Of a DNA stretch of 64,000 nucleotides, positions 35,151 to 45,838 are shown in pieces. Source of the DNA: Xanthomonas campestris pv. phormiicola. Lineage in GTDB: Bacteria > Pseudomonadota > Gammaproteobacteria > Xanthomonadales > Xanthomonadaceae. How positions within the stretch are numbered: the stretch's first letter is position 1; each line of letters begins with the position of its first letter. The stretch is taken from contig CP102593.1 of assembly GCA_025666215.1 (NCBI GenBank), positions 757,001 through 821,000 of the forward strand, read 5' to 3'. The notes beneath the pieces were generated by a model. That model made no database searches, was not told the DNA's origin, and saw only the letters and a list, made by a program, of their open reading frames with translations. Both the position numbers and the translations under genes were made by a program.

Positions 35151-35594
35151 TCAGTCGTCGAGTGACATCTGGTCGAACAGGTTGGTCAGGTCGCTGTTCG
35201 GGGCGACCGTGACGAAGTTGCCCTGGAACGCGTATCCGTGCGGCCCCCATTGCCCGTAGACATCGGTGGTCGAGGCGATGACGGTGCGGCTCAACGCGTT
35301 GGCGATCCGCTCGGCGGGCGTCAGCAGGTCGCTGCCGAAGGTCAGGCTGCCGGCGCTGCACACGATCAGCACCGCCTCGAACGCGACGTCCATCGGAAAG
35401 TCGGTGTTGTGCAGCAGCGCATCCAGGAACGCGCTGCCGTCGCCCAGTGCGTTGTCGTGGGCGAGGATCCACAGCTGGTCGCCGTTCTGCAGCGCGTCCA
35501 GCGGCGGACCGGCGACGAAGCCCTGCTGGTTGAGCAGAAACGTCTGCAGGCGCTGCGCAAGCGGGTCTTGGGAGGCGATGACGACATTGGCCAT
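35151..35594 (-). CDS. Uncharacterised 147-residue protein inserted between mdtA and mdtB
   Basis: The ATG at 35594 has GAGGAA upstream and is preferred over a longer frame. There is no signal peptide. The chain alternates hydrophobic strands and helices: MANVVIASQD, DQLWILAHDN, AVLIVCSAG, then AERIANALSRTVIAST and a Gly/aromatic stretch YGQWGPHGYAFQG. His46 and Cys79 at the ends of successive strands recall the His/Cys dyad of caspase-like (C14/C80/CHAT) peptidase folds; this is a weak, shape-level resemblance. I do not recognise the family. It is on the same strand, 106 bases after mdtA's stop and 63 before mdtB's start, so it is likely co-transcribed with a drug pump it has no obvious reason to accompany. 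Confidence 0.65.
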   Translation of the reverse strand: MANVVIASQDPLAQRLQTFLLNQQGFVAGPPLDALQNGDQLWILAHDNALGDGSAFLDALLHNTDFPMDVAFEAVLIVCSAGSLTFGSDLLTPAERIANALSRTVIASTTDVYGQWGPHGYAFQGNFVTVAPNSDLTNLFDQMSLDD

Positions 35595-35700
35595 GATGGG
35601 ATTCCTCTTGAGGGTGACGGGCGGGGAGCGAGTGCTCCGCCCGTCATCCAGACGCGCCGCCGCCGCGGGTGTGAGCCGCATGCCGCGCGTGCCGGCCTGC

Positions 35701-36945
35701 TCAGCGCGGTCCGCCGCCGCGGCGGCCGCCGCCGCTGTCCTTGCGCTGCTGCTTGCTCTCGGCCGCCTTCAGCTCGGCCTCGCTCGGCTGCGGCGGCGCC
35801 TCGCCCGGCTTCAGCGGGGCGACCTTGCTGCCCGGCTTGAGCCGGAACTGCCCCTCGGTGACCACCCGCTCGCCGGCCTTCAGGCCCTGCGCCAGCTGCA
35901 CCTGGCTGTCGCCCACTTCCACGCCCTGCACGACCGTCTGCATCTTGACCGTGTTGTCGCCCTGCACCACGTACACGTAGTCGCCGTCGGGGCCGCGCTG
36001 CACCGCCTGGGTCGGCACCACCACGCCGCTGTCCAGCGTGCGCAGGGTCAGCCGCACGTTGACGAACTGGCCCGGCCACAGCGCGTTGCCGGGGTTGGGG
36101 AACACCGCGCGCACCTTGAAGGTGCCGGTGTCGCTGCTGATCTGGTTGTCGACCACGTCGACCTGGCCGTCGCCGGCGATCACGTGCGCATCGGTGCGGT
36201 CCAGCGCCGCCACCGTCAGCGGGCCGGCCGCCTGCGCCTCGCGCAGGCCCTGCAGCTCGCGCTCGGCCAGGTTGAAGACCACGTAGATCGGATGGATCTG
36301 GGTGATGGTGACGATGCTGCTGCTGGTGCTGACGATGTTGCCCACGTCCACGCCGCGGATGCCGGTGATGCCGTCGATCGGGGCGATGATGCGGGTGTAC
36401 TGCAGCTGCACCTGCGCCGCGCGCATCGACGCGTCGTTGGCGGCCACCGCGGCCTCGTACTGCGCCACCTGGTTGCGCTGCGTGTCCAGGTCGGTCTTGG
36501 CCACGTACTGGCGATAGGCCGGCGAATCGGAGCGCTGGAAGGTGGAGCGGGCGGTGGCCAGCAGCGCCTGGTTCTGGCGCTTGCTCGCCGCCGCCTCGTC
36601 GTAGCTGGCCTGCAGCGAGCGCGGGTCGATCTGCGCCAGCACGTCGCCCTTCTTCACTTCCTGGCCTTCGCGGAAGTTCAGGCTCATCAGCTGGCCGCCG
36701 ACCTGCGGGTTGACCGTGACCGTGGCCAGTGCGGTCACCGTGCCGGTGGAGGTGGCGTAGATCGGCACCGCCTGGCTGCTGGCGGCGACCACCGTCACCG
36801 GGATCGGCGTGCTGTCGTCGCCATCGCCGCCCGCTTCCGCGCCGCCGCGGCCATGGCCGTGACCGCTGCGCAGGAAGTGCGCGCCCACCAGCACCACGAC
36901 CACCGCTGCGACGATCAGCAGCGCAATCTTCCAGAAACGCGACAT
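35701..36945 (-). CDS. mdtA: RND periplasmic adaptor, MdtA-type
   Basis: A 414-residue membrane fusion protein. The ATG at 36945 opens a membrane anchor (MSRFWKIALLIVAAVVVVLV) with an AGGAG about ten bases upstream; the frame is open far beyond it without sense. A His/Gly-rich segment (residues ~25-45), the first lipoyl half (NFREGQEVKKGDVLAQIDP), a short alpha-hairpin, the second half (RIIAPIDGITGIRGVDVGN) and beta-barrel domains follow, then a Lys/Gly/Arg-rich tail ending GGGRRGGGPR. It is the first gene of the mdtA-unknown-mdtB-mdtC operon. In this window no BaeSR-like regulator is adjacent. Confidence 0.9.
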   Translation of the reverse strand: MSRFWKIALLIVAAVVVVLVGAHFLRSGHGHGRGGAEAGGDGDDSTPIPVTVVAASSQAVPIYATSTGTVTALATVTVNPQVGGQLMSLNFREGQEVKKGDVLAQIDPRSLQASYDEAAASKRQNQALLATARSTFQRSDSPAYRQYVAKTDLDTQRNQVAQYEAAVAANDASMRAAQVQLQYTRIIAPIDGITGIRGVDVGNIVSTSSSIVTITQIHPIYVVFNLAERELQGLREAQAAGPLTVAALDRTDAHVIAGDGQVDVVDNQISSDTGTFKVRAVFPNPGNALWPGQFVNVRLTLRTLDSGVVVPTQAVQRGPDGDYVYVVQGDNTVKMQTVVQGVEVGDSQVQLAQGLKAGERVVTEGQFRLKPGSKVAPLKPGEAPPQPSEAELKAAESKQQRKDSGGGRRGGGPR

Positions 36946-37231
36946 CCGGGGGGAACTCCTGTGGCGAGGCGGGGTAGGGGACCCTCCCGCAGTGGCTGGT
37001 GCGACAAGCGCTGAAGCATATCGCCAGCGCGTTGCGATTGGACCATGACTTAAGGGAGGGGGGCGTGCGCCTGCGGCCATTGGCGCTGTTAGCGGCAACG
37101 CACCGGCGGCGGATCGGTTGACACGGATTCCTAAGGGTTTTTTCGCCGCGGCGGCGCGTTGGCCGGTGCCGGCCTGCCGCGAATGCAATACATTGACTGA
37201 ACGCCATGCAAAAACCGATCGGAGATTCCCC

Positions 37232-38542
37232 ATGCCGCGCCTGTCCCGCCTGCTGTCCGCCCTGCTGCTCGCCGTCCCCGCGCTGGCCTGCGCCCAGTCC
37301 GCCGAACGCCCGGAAGTGGCGGCCGCGGCAGCCAAGCTGCAGGCCAAGGTGGTCGAGTGGCGGCGCGACTTCCACCAGCATCCCGAACTGTCCAACCGCG
37401 AGGAGCGCACCGCGGCAAAGGTCGCCGAGCGGCTGCGCGCGCTGGGCCTGAAGCCGCAGACCGGGATCGCCCACCACGGCGTGGTGGCGATCATCAAGGG
37501 CGCGCTGCCGGGGCCGAAGATCGCCCTGCGCGCGGACATGGACGCGCTGCCGGTGACCGAGCAGACCGGCCTGGCGTTCGCCTCCAAGGCCACTGGCGAG
37601 TACCGCGGCGAAACCGTCGGGGTCATGCACGCCTGCGGCCACGACGCCCACACCAGCATCCTGCTGGGCGTGGCCGAAGCGCTGGTGGCGATGCGCGCGC
37701 AGCTGCCGGGCGAGGTGATGCTGGTGTTCCAGCCCTCCGAGGAGGGCGCGCCGGGCAACGAGGAGGGCGGCGCCTCGCTGATGCTGAAGGAAGGCCTGTT
37801 CCGCGACTTCAAGCCCGACGCGATGTTCGGCCTGCACGTGTTCTCCAGCGTGCAGGCGGGCAAGATCGCGGTGCGCGGCGGCCCGCTGATGGCCGCCTCG
37901 GACCGCTTCAGCATCAAGGTGATCGGCCGCCAGACCCACGGCTCGGCGCCGTGGAACGGGATCGACCCGATCGTCGCCAGCGCCGACCTGATCGGCGCGG
38001 CGCAGACCGTGGTCAGCCGCCGCGCCAACATTTCCAGGCAGCCGGCGGTGCTCAGCTTCGGCGCGATCAAGGGCGGCATCCGCTATAACATCATTCCCGA
38101 CGACGTGGAGATGGTCGGCACCATCCGCACCTTCGACGAAGGCATGCGCCAGCAGATCTTCGCCGACCTGAAGACCGTCGCCGAGCACACCGCCGCCGCG
38201 CACGGCGCCAGGGCCGAGGCGCACGTGCCGGACCAGGACGGCAACCCGGCCACGGTCAACGACCCGGCGCTGACCGCGAAGATGCTGCCCAGCCTGCAGG
38301 CGGTGGTCGGTGCCGACAACGTCTACGAGCCGCCGTTGCAGATGGGCGCGGAAGATTTCTCGTTCTACGCCCAGCAGGTGCCGTCGATGTTCTTCTTCGT
38401 CGGCGCCACCGGCCCCGGCATCGACCCGGCGACCGCGCCGAGCAACCACTCGCCGCAGTTCCTGCTCGACGAATCGGCGCTGGACGTGGGCCTGCGCGCG
38501 CTGCTGCAGGTGTCTTTGGACTATCTGGGTGTGAAGCGGTGA
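37232..38542 (+). CDS. Exported M20-family amidohydrolase (hippurate/IAA-amino-acid hydrolase-like)
   Basis: A 436-residue metallo-amidohydrolase of the M20D group (relatives: hippuricase, AbgB, plant ILR1-like auxin-conjugate hydrolases). Metal and catalytic motifs: [22 protein letters not shown] and a C-terminal [10 protein letters not shown]. The start ATG gives a signal peptide ending ACAQS, so the enzyme is periplasmic, unlike many cytoplasmic homologs. It releases an amino acid or acid from N-acyl conjugates; substrate unknown. It is divergent from mdtA, with 286 bases between them. In a plant-associated genus, cleavage of plant amide conjugates is plausible but inferred. Confidence 0.87.
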   Translation: MPRLSRLLSALLLAVPALACAQSAERPEVAAAAAKLQAKVVEWRRDFHQHPELSNREERTAAKVAERLRALGLKPQTGIAHHGVVAIIKGALPGPKIALRADMDALPVTEQTGLAFASKATGEYRGETVGVMHACGHDAHTSILLGVAEALVAMRAQLPGEVMLVFQPSEEGAPGNEEGGASLMLKEGLFRDFKPDAMFGLHVFSSVQAGKIAVRGGPLMAASDRFSIKVIGRQTHGSAPWNGIDPIVASADLIGAAQTVVSRRANISRQPAVLSFGAIKGGIRYNIIPDDVEMVGTIRTFDEGMRQQIFADLKTVAEHTAAAHGARAEAHVPDQDGNPATVNDPALTAKMLPSLQAVVGADNVYEPPLQMGAEDFSFYAQQVPSMFFFVGATGPGIDPATAPSNHSPQFLLDESALDVGLRALLQVSLDYLGVKR

Positions 38543-38544
38543 TT

Positions 38545-38694
38545 CGGGATTGGGGAGTGGGGATTCGTCAAAGCGGTTGCCCGGGGCGGAGATAGCGCCG
38601 CGCGCCCTCGCACTTCCGGATCCGGATGGATTGGCCAAGCCGCAGTGCGCGCAGTGCGCTTTTGCCAATCCCCAATCCCGACTCCCCAATCCCG
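38545..38694. repeat. Inverted-repeat element upstream of queF
   Basis: GGGATTGGGGAGTGGGGATT on the left pairs with its near-complement at 38661-38694. It has the same design as the element between mdtB and mdtC, with a different centre, and starts right after the M20 gene's stop. Confidence 0.7.
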
Positions 38695-38741
38695 GCATCT
38701 GTATACCTGCCAGCCAGACCGCGCCCGCTAGACTGGCCGGC

Positions 38742-39560
38742 ATGAACACCCCCCAGGATTCCAGTCTCGGCCGCGAGGTCGCGTATCCCTCGCAGTACGA
38801 TCCCGCACTGCTGTTCCCGATCCCCCGCGCCGGCGGCCGCGCCGAGATCGGCCTGGAGACCGCGCCGCTGCCGTTCTTCGGCCTCGACCGCTGGCATGCC
38901 TACGAACTGGGCTGGCTGGATGCGCAGGGCAAGCCCTGCGTGGCCACCGCCACCTTGCAGGTGCCGTGCACCTCGCCGCAGCTGATCGAATCCAAGTCGC
39001 TCAAGCTCTACCTCAACTCGCTCAACGCCATGCGCTTCAACAGCGCCGAAGCGGTGCGCGCCTGCATCGTCACCGACCTGTCGGCGCGCGCCGGCGCCGA
39101 CGTGACCGTGGAGTTCGGCCTGCCGCCGGTGGATCCGCTCGGCGACGGCGAGTCGCTGGACGCGCTGGACATCGCCATCGACTGCTACGGCCCGCCGCGT
39201 CCGCAGTTCCTGCTCGCCGCGGCCGAGGACATCGTCGAGGAGACGCTGAGCAGCGAACTGCTCAAGTCCAACTGCCCGGTCACCGGCCAGCCGGACTGGG
39301 CCACGCTGTGCGTGCGCTACCGCGGCGGCCGCATCGACCGCGAAGGCCTGCTGCGCTACCTGATCAGCTTCCGCGAGCATGCCGGCTTCCACGAACAGTG
39401 CGTGGAGCAGATCTTCCACGACCTGATGACCCGCTGCCGTCCGCAGTCGCTGCAGGTCGAAGCGCGCTACACGCGCCGCGGTGGCCTGGACATCAACCCC
39501 TGGCGCGCCACGCCCGACGTGGCCGAGCCGATCGCCTTCCATCGCGACCCGCGGCAGTAG
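38742..39560 (+). CDS. queF: NADPH-dependent 7-cyano-7-deazaguanine reductase
   Basis: QueF reduces preQ0 to preQ1 in queuosine biosynthesis for tRNA modification. At 272 residues this is the long, two-module type found in E. coli. The NADPH-binding motif [11 protein letters not shown] (83-93) lies in the first module; catalytic Cys178 ([11 protein letters not shown]) and Asp185 lie in the second, at spacing matching E. coli Cys190/Asp197. The ATG at 38742 opens the conserved N-terminus; longer frames run through the repeat element. It is monocistronic here with a weak hairpin after it. Confidence 0.95.
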   Translation: MNTPQDSSLGREVAYPSQYDPALLFPIPRAGGRAEIGLETAPLPFFGLDRWHAYELGWLDAQGKPCVATATLQVPCTSPQLIESKSLKLYLNSLNAMRFNSAEAVRACIVTDLSARAGADVTVEFGLPPVDPLGDGESLDALDIAIDCYGPPRPQFLLAAAEDIVEETLSSELLKSNCPVTGQPDWATLCVRYRGGRIDREGLLRYLISFREHAGFHEQCVEQIFHDLMTRCRPQSLQVEARYTRRGGLDINPWRATPDVAEPIAFHRDPRQ

Positions 39561-39572
39561 CGCGGGGCTGAA

Positions 39573-39601
39573 TCGCGCAAGCGCCGTTCACGGCTGCGCG
39601 A
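39573..39601 (+). terminator. Possible terminator after queF
   Basis: TCGCGCA and TGCGCGA flank an inner CCG-TTCA-CGG hairpin, followed by CGCTTTT a few bases later. Imperfect stem and short T-run, so a tentative call. Confidence 0.45.
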
Positions 39602-39664
39602 TCCGCTTTTAACAAATCATGTGCAACCGTGGCGGTATTCCATCCACGCACGGAGCCACATGCG

Positions 39665-39958
39665 ATGAACAGCGACAAGCGCGCCGATTTTTCGGCAGTC
39701 ACCGCCAAGGTGGACACCACTGCCGACGTCACACCGAAGGCGGATTTCTCCGCAGTGCAGGCGCAGGTGGATACCACCGCCGAACAGGTGCAGCAGGTCT
39801 ACGTGGTCAAGTCGGGCGATTCGTTGTCCAAGATCGCCAAGCTGCACTACGGCGACGGCAACGCCTGGACCCGCATCTTCGAAGCCAACCGCGACGTGCT
39901 CGACGACCCGGACAAGATCTATCCCGGGCAGACGCTGAAGCTGCCTGCCCGCGCCTGA
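39665..39958 (+). CDS. Small LysM-domain protein
   Basis: A 97-residue protein with a charged N-terminal part containing two similar units (RADFSAVTAKVDTTAD and KADFSAVQAQVDTTAE) and a C-terminal LysM domain, YVVKSGDSLSKIAKLHYGDG through IYPGQTLKLP, which binds N-acetylglucosamine polymers such as peptidoglycan. There is no signal peptide; small LysM proteins of this sort (YgaU/LygA-like) are often found without one. ATG 39665 is preferred over 39629 because it begins the repeated units. It precedes a lipoprotein gene by 51 bases and may share its transcript. Confidence 0.85.
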   Translation: MNSDKRADFSAVTAKVDTTADVTPKADFSAVQAQVDTTAEQVQQVYVVKSGDSLSKIAKLHYGDGNAWTRIFEANRDVLDDPDKIYPGQTLKLPARA

Positions 39959-40009
39959 CGCGCCGAACGACGCGCGCGATCCACCATTCCATCCAAGGAG
40001 CACCACCTC

Positions 40010-40519
40010 ATGAAGATCCATTCCAAGACATTCACCTCTCCGCTGCTGCTGGCCCTGGTCGGCACGCTGGCCCTGGCCGGTTGCAAGAAGCAGGAGCAGA
40101 GCCAGACCGCCACGCCGGATCCGACCTCGTCGGCCCCGACCGAGGCGATGCCGGGTCCGGCAGCGACGGCGCCGGCCGCGGCCAATGCCGGCGCGGTCAC
40201 TGTGGCCTCGGTGACCGTGGGCAACACCGCCGGCGCGGACAAGACGGTGGCGCCGCTGACCACGCTGAGCAGCAAGGACACCATCATCGTCTCGGTGAAG
40301 ACCGAGGGGTCCTCCACCAACACCGCGATCGGCGCCAAGCTGCTGTTCCAGGACGGCCAGACCGCCGGCGAGCAGAGCGCGACGCTGACCACGGCCGGTG
40401 CGGAAACCACCAATGTCTCGTTCACCAACGCCAAGGGCTGGCCGGCCGGCAAGTACAAGGCCGAGGTCACCGTGAACGGCCAGTCGGCCGGGACCGTGCA
40501 GGAATTCGAAGTCAAGTGA
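40010..40519 (+). CDS. Lipoprotein of unknown function
   Basis: A 169-residue protein with lipobox LAGC (Cys25) and Lys-Lys next to it. A Thr/Ala/Pro linker runs to about residue 60; the C-terminal ~100 residues are beta-rich with VTVGNTAGADKTVAP, STNTAIGAKLLFQDG and KYKAEVTVNGQ, suggesting a small immunoglobulin-like or cupredoxin-like domain. It follows an AAGGAG-type ribosome site. It lies in a probable two-gene unit with the LysM protein, which suggests a cell-envelope role. A strong terminator follows. Confidence 0.75.
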   Translation: MKIHSKTFTSPLLLALVGTLALAGCKKQEQSQTATPDPTSSAPTEAMPGPAATAPAAANAGAVTVASVTVGNTAGADKTVAPLTTLSSKDTIIVSVKTEGSSTNTAIGAKLLFQDGQTAGEQSATLTTAGAETTNVSFTNAKGWPAGKYKAEVTVNGQSAGTVQEFEVK

Positions 40520-40598
40520 TGCGCACCGCGTCCCGCTAGGGACACCGCAGTCACGGATCGCGCCAGCCGACTCTCTCCCGGCCGGCGCGGCACGCTGG

Positions 40599-40627
40599 GC
40601 GCAGTCGCGAGACTGCGCTTTTTTTTT
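40599..40627 (+). terminator. Strong Rho-independent terminator
   Basis: GCGCAGTC-GCGA-GACTGCGC, a perfect 8-bp stem with a GCGA tetraloop, followed by nine T's. It ends the LysM/lipoprotein transcript 80 bases past its stop and shields it from the CRISPR remnant. Confidence 0.9.
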
Positions 40628-40660
40628 GTGGGCAAATGCGATAGAACGCCACATCGTCGC

Positions 40661-40880
40661 GCTTCAATCCGCGCGCCTGTGAGGACGCGACGCGCCATCC
40701 AGACGGATAGCAACATCATCATGCCGTTTCAATCCCTGTGTCCTTAAGGACGCGACGAGTTCAGCAGGTGCCGCTCGTAGCTGTACGCCATGTTTCAATC
40801 CACTCGCCCGTAATGACGCGACGAATTCGCAGGAATGGTCAACGCCGGCCGCTTCAAGTTTCAATCCACGCGCCCGTGAG
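40661..40880 (-). CRISPR. Decayed subtype I-C CRISPR array, 4 repeats and 3 spacers
   Basis: Read on the minus strand, the repeats fit the I-C repeat GTCGCGTCCTCACGGGCGCG+TGGATTGAAAC (31 nt). Copies are at 40661-40691 (3 mismatches), 40726-40756 (6), 40792-40822 (3) and a half copy at 40858-40880 (23 exact bases, then cut). Spacers are 34, 35 and 35 bases. The array is small and decayed, and the half repeat abuts a cas3 fragment. No leader is visible. Confidence 0.88.
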
Positions 40881-41306
40881 CAATCGAATCAAGTCCCGCT
40901 TCGGCGCGTAGCACGGCGGGGACATCGACATCGACCCCTGCCTCGATCAAGCTGGTCGAGACCAGCCGGCACGGCAAGCCGTCTTTCAGTCGCTGCCGTA
41001 TCTCGGTCAGCACCTTGCTGCAGTGGCGTACGCCAGCAGCGTGCCCAGGCTCGGGTAACGGTCTCGGGCTACGTGCGCGCCCCAGGTGGCATGGTCCACG
41101 CGCGGGACCTGGCCTTTCAGCCGGTCCTGGAACTGAAGGGTGTACTTGCCCAGGTCGTGCAGCGCGCCGGCGATCCAGCCCAGTTGCTGCCCGCCGAAGG
41201 CGGCGGCATTGCGCCCGGCGCGCTCGGCCACACCCAGCAGGTGCGCTCGCAGGCCTTGCCAGTCCGAGCGATCTTCGCGTTTGGTTGAATGCGCGTAGAA
41301 CTCCAT
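40881..41306 (-). pseudogene. cas3: cas3 remnant (HD nuclease N-terminus joined to a helicase C-terminal fragment)
   Basis: From the ATG at 41306 the frame reads [19 protein letters not shown] and reaches the Cas3 HD motif [19 protein letters not shown], ending near 41020. There the frame shifts and the sequence jumps to the helicase C-terminal part, [20 protein letters not shown] then [15 protein letters not shown] and AGLDSIA, missing the whole SF2 core between. AGLDSIA then runs straight into a CRISPR repeat, so the remaining C-terminus and all other cas genes (cas5, cas8c, cas7, cas4, cas1, cas2) are gone. At least two deletions are needed. The locus cannot support interference or adaptation. 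Confidence 0.88.
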
Positions 41307-41488
41307 GTCCCCCCCGATGTCCATTCTCCAGGTCGCCCCCGACGCGAGACCGGCGACGCAGCGAGCATATGCCAACCGGTCGCATGCGAGGGAGACAAGT
41401 GCGCGTGCGTCTCGTGGATGGCGCCGCCGAGAGGGGAGGGGCTTGGTGGCTCAGGAGGCCGACTGCAGAGGAATATTTCTGTTGCTGA

Positions 41489-43204
41489 TCAGGGCGTTCG
41501 AGCTGCCGCCATGATTGGCGGGAATGTCTTGTCCAGCAATTCGATCAGGCTGCGTTTGGCGCGATGGCCTTGCCGCAGTTGGGCGAGATAGGCATCGAAG
41601 GCGGTCAGGCTGTCCTGGCGTCGATGCAGGCGTTGCATGATCGACAGCAGGTCCAGTGCGGCGAGATAGCACTGCCGATTGGTGCGCGCGATGTTGGTCT
41701 CGACCAGGGTACGGCAGATGCGCAGGGCCGTTGGCGGATCGAGCGTTTCTGCTTCCGGCAGTAGTCGTTCCCAGGTGTACGGCGCCAGTTTGGAGGTGGC
41801 GCCTTTGGCCAGGTCCAGTGCGCGTTGCGCCTGGCCTTCGGCCAGCAGCAGGCGTATGCGGATGTCGTACGTGGCGGCGACGGAATGGAGCGTCTCGCCA
41901 TCCAGCGCCTGCAGCGCGCGCTCGCGCCACGGTTCCCATGGGCCGAGCGCCAGTGCGGCCTGGCGAAGAGCCAGGTAGGCGGTTTCCTCCGGTTGCAGCA
42001 CGAAGGCTTTCCAGTGCAGTTCCAGCGCATCCTCGGGGAAGCCATCGCGGGTGTAGGCCTGGGCCAGCGCGGTCAGGATGCGCGTTTCCTCTGGATGGGC
42101 CTTGGCGCCGCGCTCGAGCCAGTCGAGCGCTTGCCGTTCGCGGCCATGTTCGGCGCAGCGCCGTGCCATCTCCAGGTGGTCCCAGCCGCTGTTGCAGCGG
42201 CTGGCGAACCACTGCAGCATCGACTCCACGCTGCCGCCGCAGCGTGCCGTGTCCTCGAGCAGGGACTCGGCCGATAGGCGCTTTGCGCTGTCGGCCGTGT
42301 TTGTGTGCAGTGCCTGCAATGCGGCGTGCTCAAGCGAGGCGATGCCCGTGCTTCCAAGCAGTGCGGCATAGTCGCGCAGTGGCGGCAGCAGGTTCCATTC
42401 GTCGAGCATGCGCAACTCGTACAGACGCTTGCCGAGGTTCGGTGCGCAGGCTGCCCGGGCCGCCTCCGGGTGAGCGTGTGCGAGCGCGCGCACACGGTCG
42501 CCGATGTGACCGCCGGAATCATCGCAATCTTGGTAGATACTCACCAAGCGTTTGAATGCGTATTCGTGCAGGTCCAGCGCCGCCAATGGATCGCGTTGCC
42601 GCGCCTGCTCGAGCAGGGCGGGAAGCGATGCTAGCTGCCTGGCGTAGGCGATGCTGTCGCGATAGTCCATGAAACGCTTGCGCCCAATCAGCGCCGATAC
42701 CGCCTTGCGCCAATCCTGCGGCGCCGCGCTGGACAATCGTGCGCGGCTCAGCAGCCGCCGGCGCAGTTCGGGGTCGCTGTCGGCCAGTTCCGTGACCAGT
42801 GCCTGCAGCGCTTGCGGTGACTGAGCCGCAAGCCATTGTTGCAGAAGCTGCTGCGGATTCTCGGCAAGCGGCGTGGCCTTGCTGCGTGCGCTGCGCTGCG
42901 GCGCGCTGTTGCATGCGGCTGCACGTGCCCAGGTCAGCGCAACGGCGACCTGATGTTTGCAGAACGCCTCCTGCTGGCCGATCGGGCAGTCGCAATCGCC
43001 GTGCAGGGCGCCGTCGCGCCATGCCAACTGCACGCTGTAGGCTTCGCTGCCGCTTACCTCGGCGCTGACGCATAGCGGTTCCACGCTGCGCAGCGTCACA
43101 CGTTCTTCTTCGGCATAGGCCAAGCCTCGCTCGTAATAGCGACGTTCGGTGATGCGAAGCAGGAAATGGCGGTCGATTTGTGCTGCGGAGAAGGTGGAAA
43201 TCAT
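41489..43204 (-). CDS. SWIM zinc-finger domain protein with TPR-like helical body
   Basis: A 571-residue protein. The SWIM motif CxCx(n)CxH is at [16 protein letters not shown] (about residues 70-85), a zinc-binding module thought to touch DNA or protein. The rest is helical: [20 protein letters not shown], then many paired helices with TPR-like spacing from about residue 250 (for example [18 protein letters not shown]). Proteins with this layout are widespread and uncharacterised. The ATG at 43204 follows a GAAGG. It lies next to the cas3 remnant but reads as an intact independent gene with typical codon use. Confidence 0.82.
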   Translation of the reverse strand: MISTFSAAQIDRHFLLRITERRYYERGLAYAEEERVTLRSVEPLCVSAEVSGSEAYSVQLAWRDGALHGDCDCPIGQQEAFCKHQVAVALTWARAAACNSAPQRSARSKATPLAENPQQLLQQWLAAQSPQALQALVTELADSDPELRRRLLSRARLSSAAPQDWRKAVSALIGRKRFMDYRDSIAYARQLASLPALLEQARQRDPLAALDLHEYAFKRLVSIYQDCDDSGGHIGDRVRALAHAHPEAARAACAPNLGKRLYELRMLDEWNLLPPLRDYAALLGSTGIASLEHAALQALHTNTADSAKRLSAESLLEDTARCGGSVESMLQWFASRCNSGWDHLEMARRCAEHGRERQALDWLERGAKAHPEETRILTALAQAYTRDGFPEDALELHWKAFVLQPEETAYLALRQAALALGPWEPWRERALQALDGETLHSVAATYDIRIRLLLAEGQAQRALDLAKGATSKLAPYTWERLLPEAETLDPPTALRICRTLVETNIARTNRQCYLAALDLLSIMQRLHRRQDSLTAFDAYLAQLRQGHRAKRSLIELLDKTFPPIMAAARTP

Positions 43205-43356
43205 CTTCCATATTTTGGAGGAACATCGGTCCTGGTTGAAGGTCGTTCCGATGGCGGTGTCGATAGTTTTTTGCCCGCAGAGGTAAGAAACGCGACAATG
43301 GTCGACCCAGGCCGGGCCTGTCCCGGCATCGAAAAATCCGTCGGCAACGTACTTGA

Positions 43357-45636
<2,280 letters not shown>

Positions 45637-45661
45637 TCCGCTACAGCGAGACCGCCAACCG

Positions 45662-45697
45662 AACCCGGCCGGCGCGCATGCGTCGGCCGGGTTTTTT
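45662..45697 (+). terminator. Rho-independent terminator of icd
   Basis: AACCCGGCCG and CGGCCGGGTT pair across a ~12-base loop, followed by TTTT, 26 bases beyond the icd stop. It separates icd from aceK transcription. Confidence 0.9.
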
Positions 45698-45838
45698 GTG
45701 CGCGTGCCGCCCGACTGCGCCGTCGCCTCAGCGCAATGGCGACAGCGCGGCCATCGTGCGGCGCAACAGCGCACGCGCGCGATGGTTCTCGTCTGTCGCA
45801 CGCGCGTGCGCCGCCGCGCACGCGGGTAGACTGCGGCC

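Noticed and set aside
28577..35165. Very long plus-strand open frames (over 1,100 codons) opposite mdtC and mdtB
   Set aside because: They are His/Arg/Gln-rich, low-complexity antisense shadows of high-GC codon usage; the minus-strand RND proteins are unmistakable.
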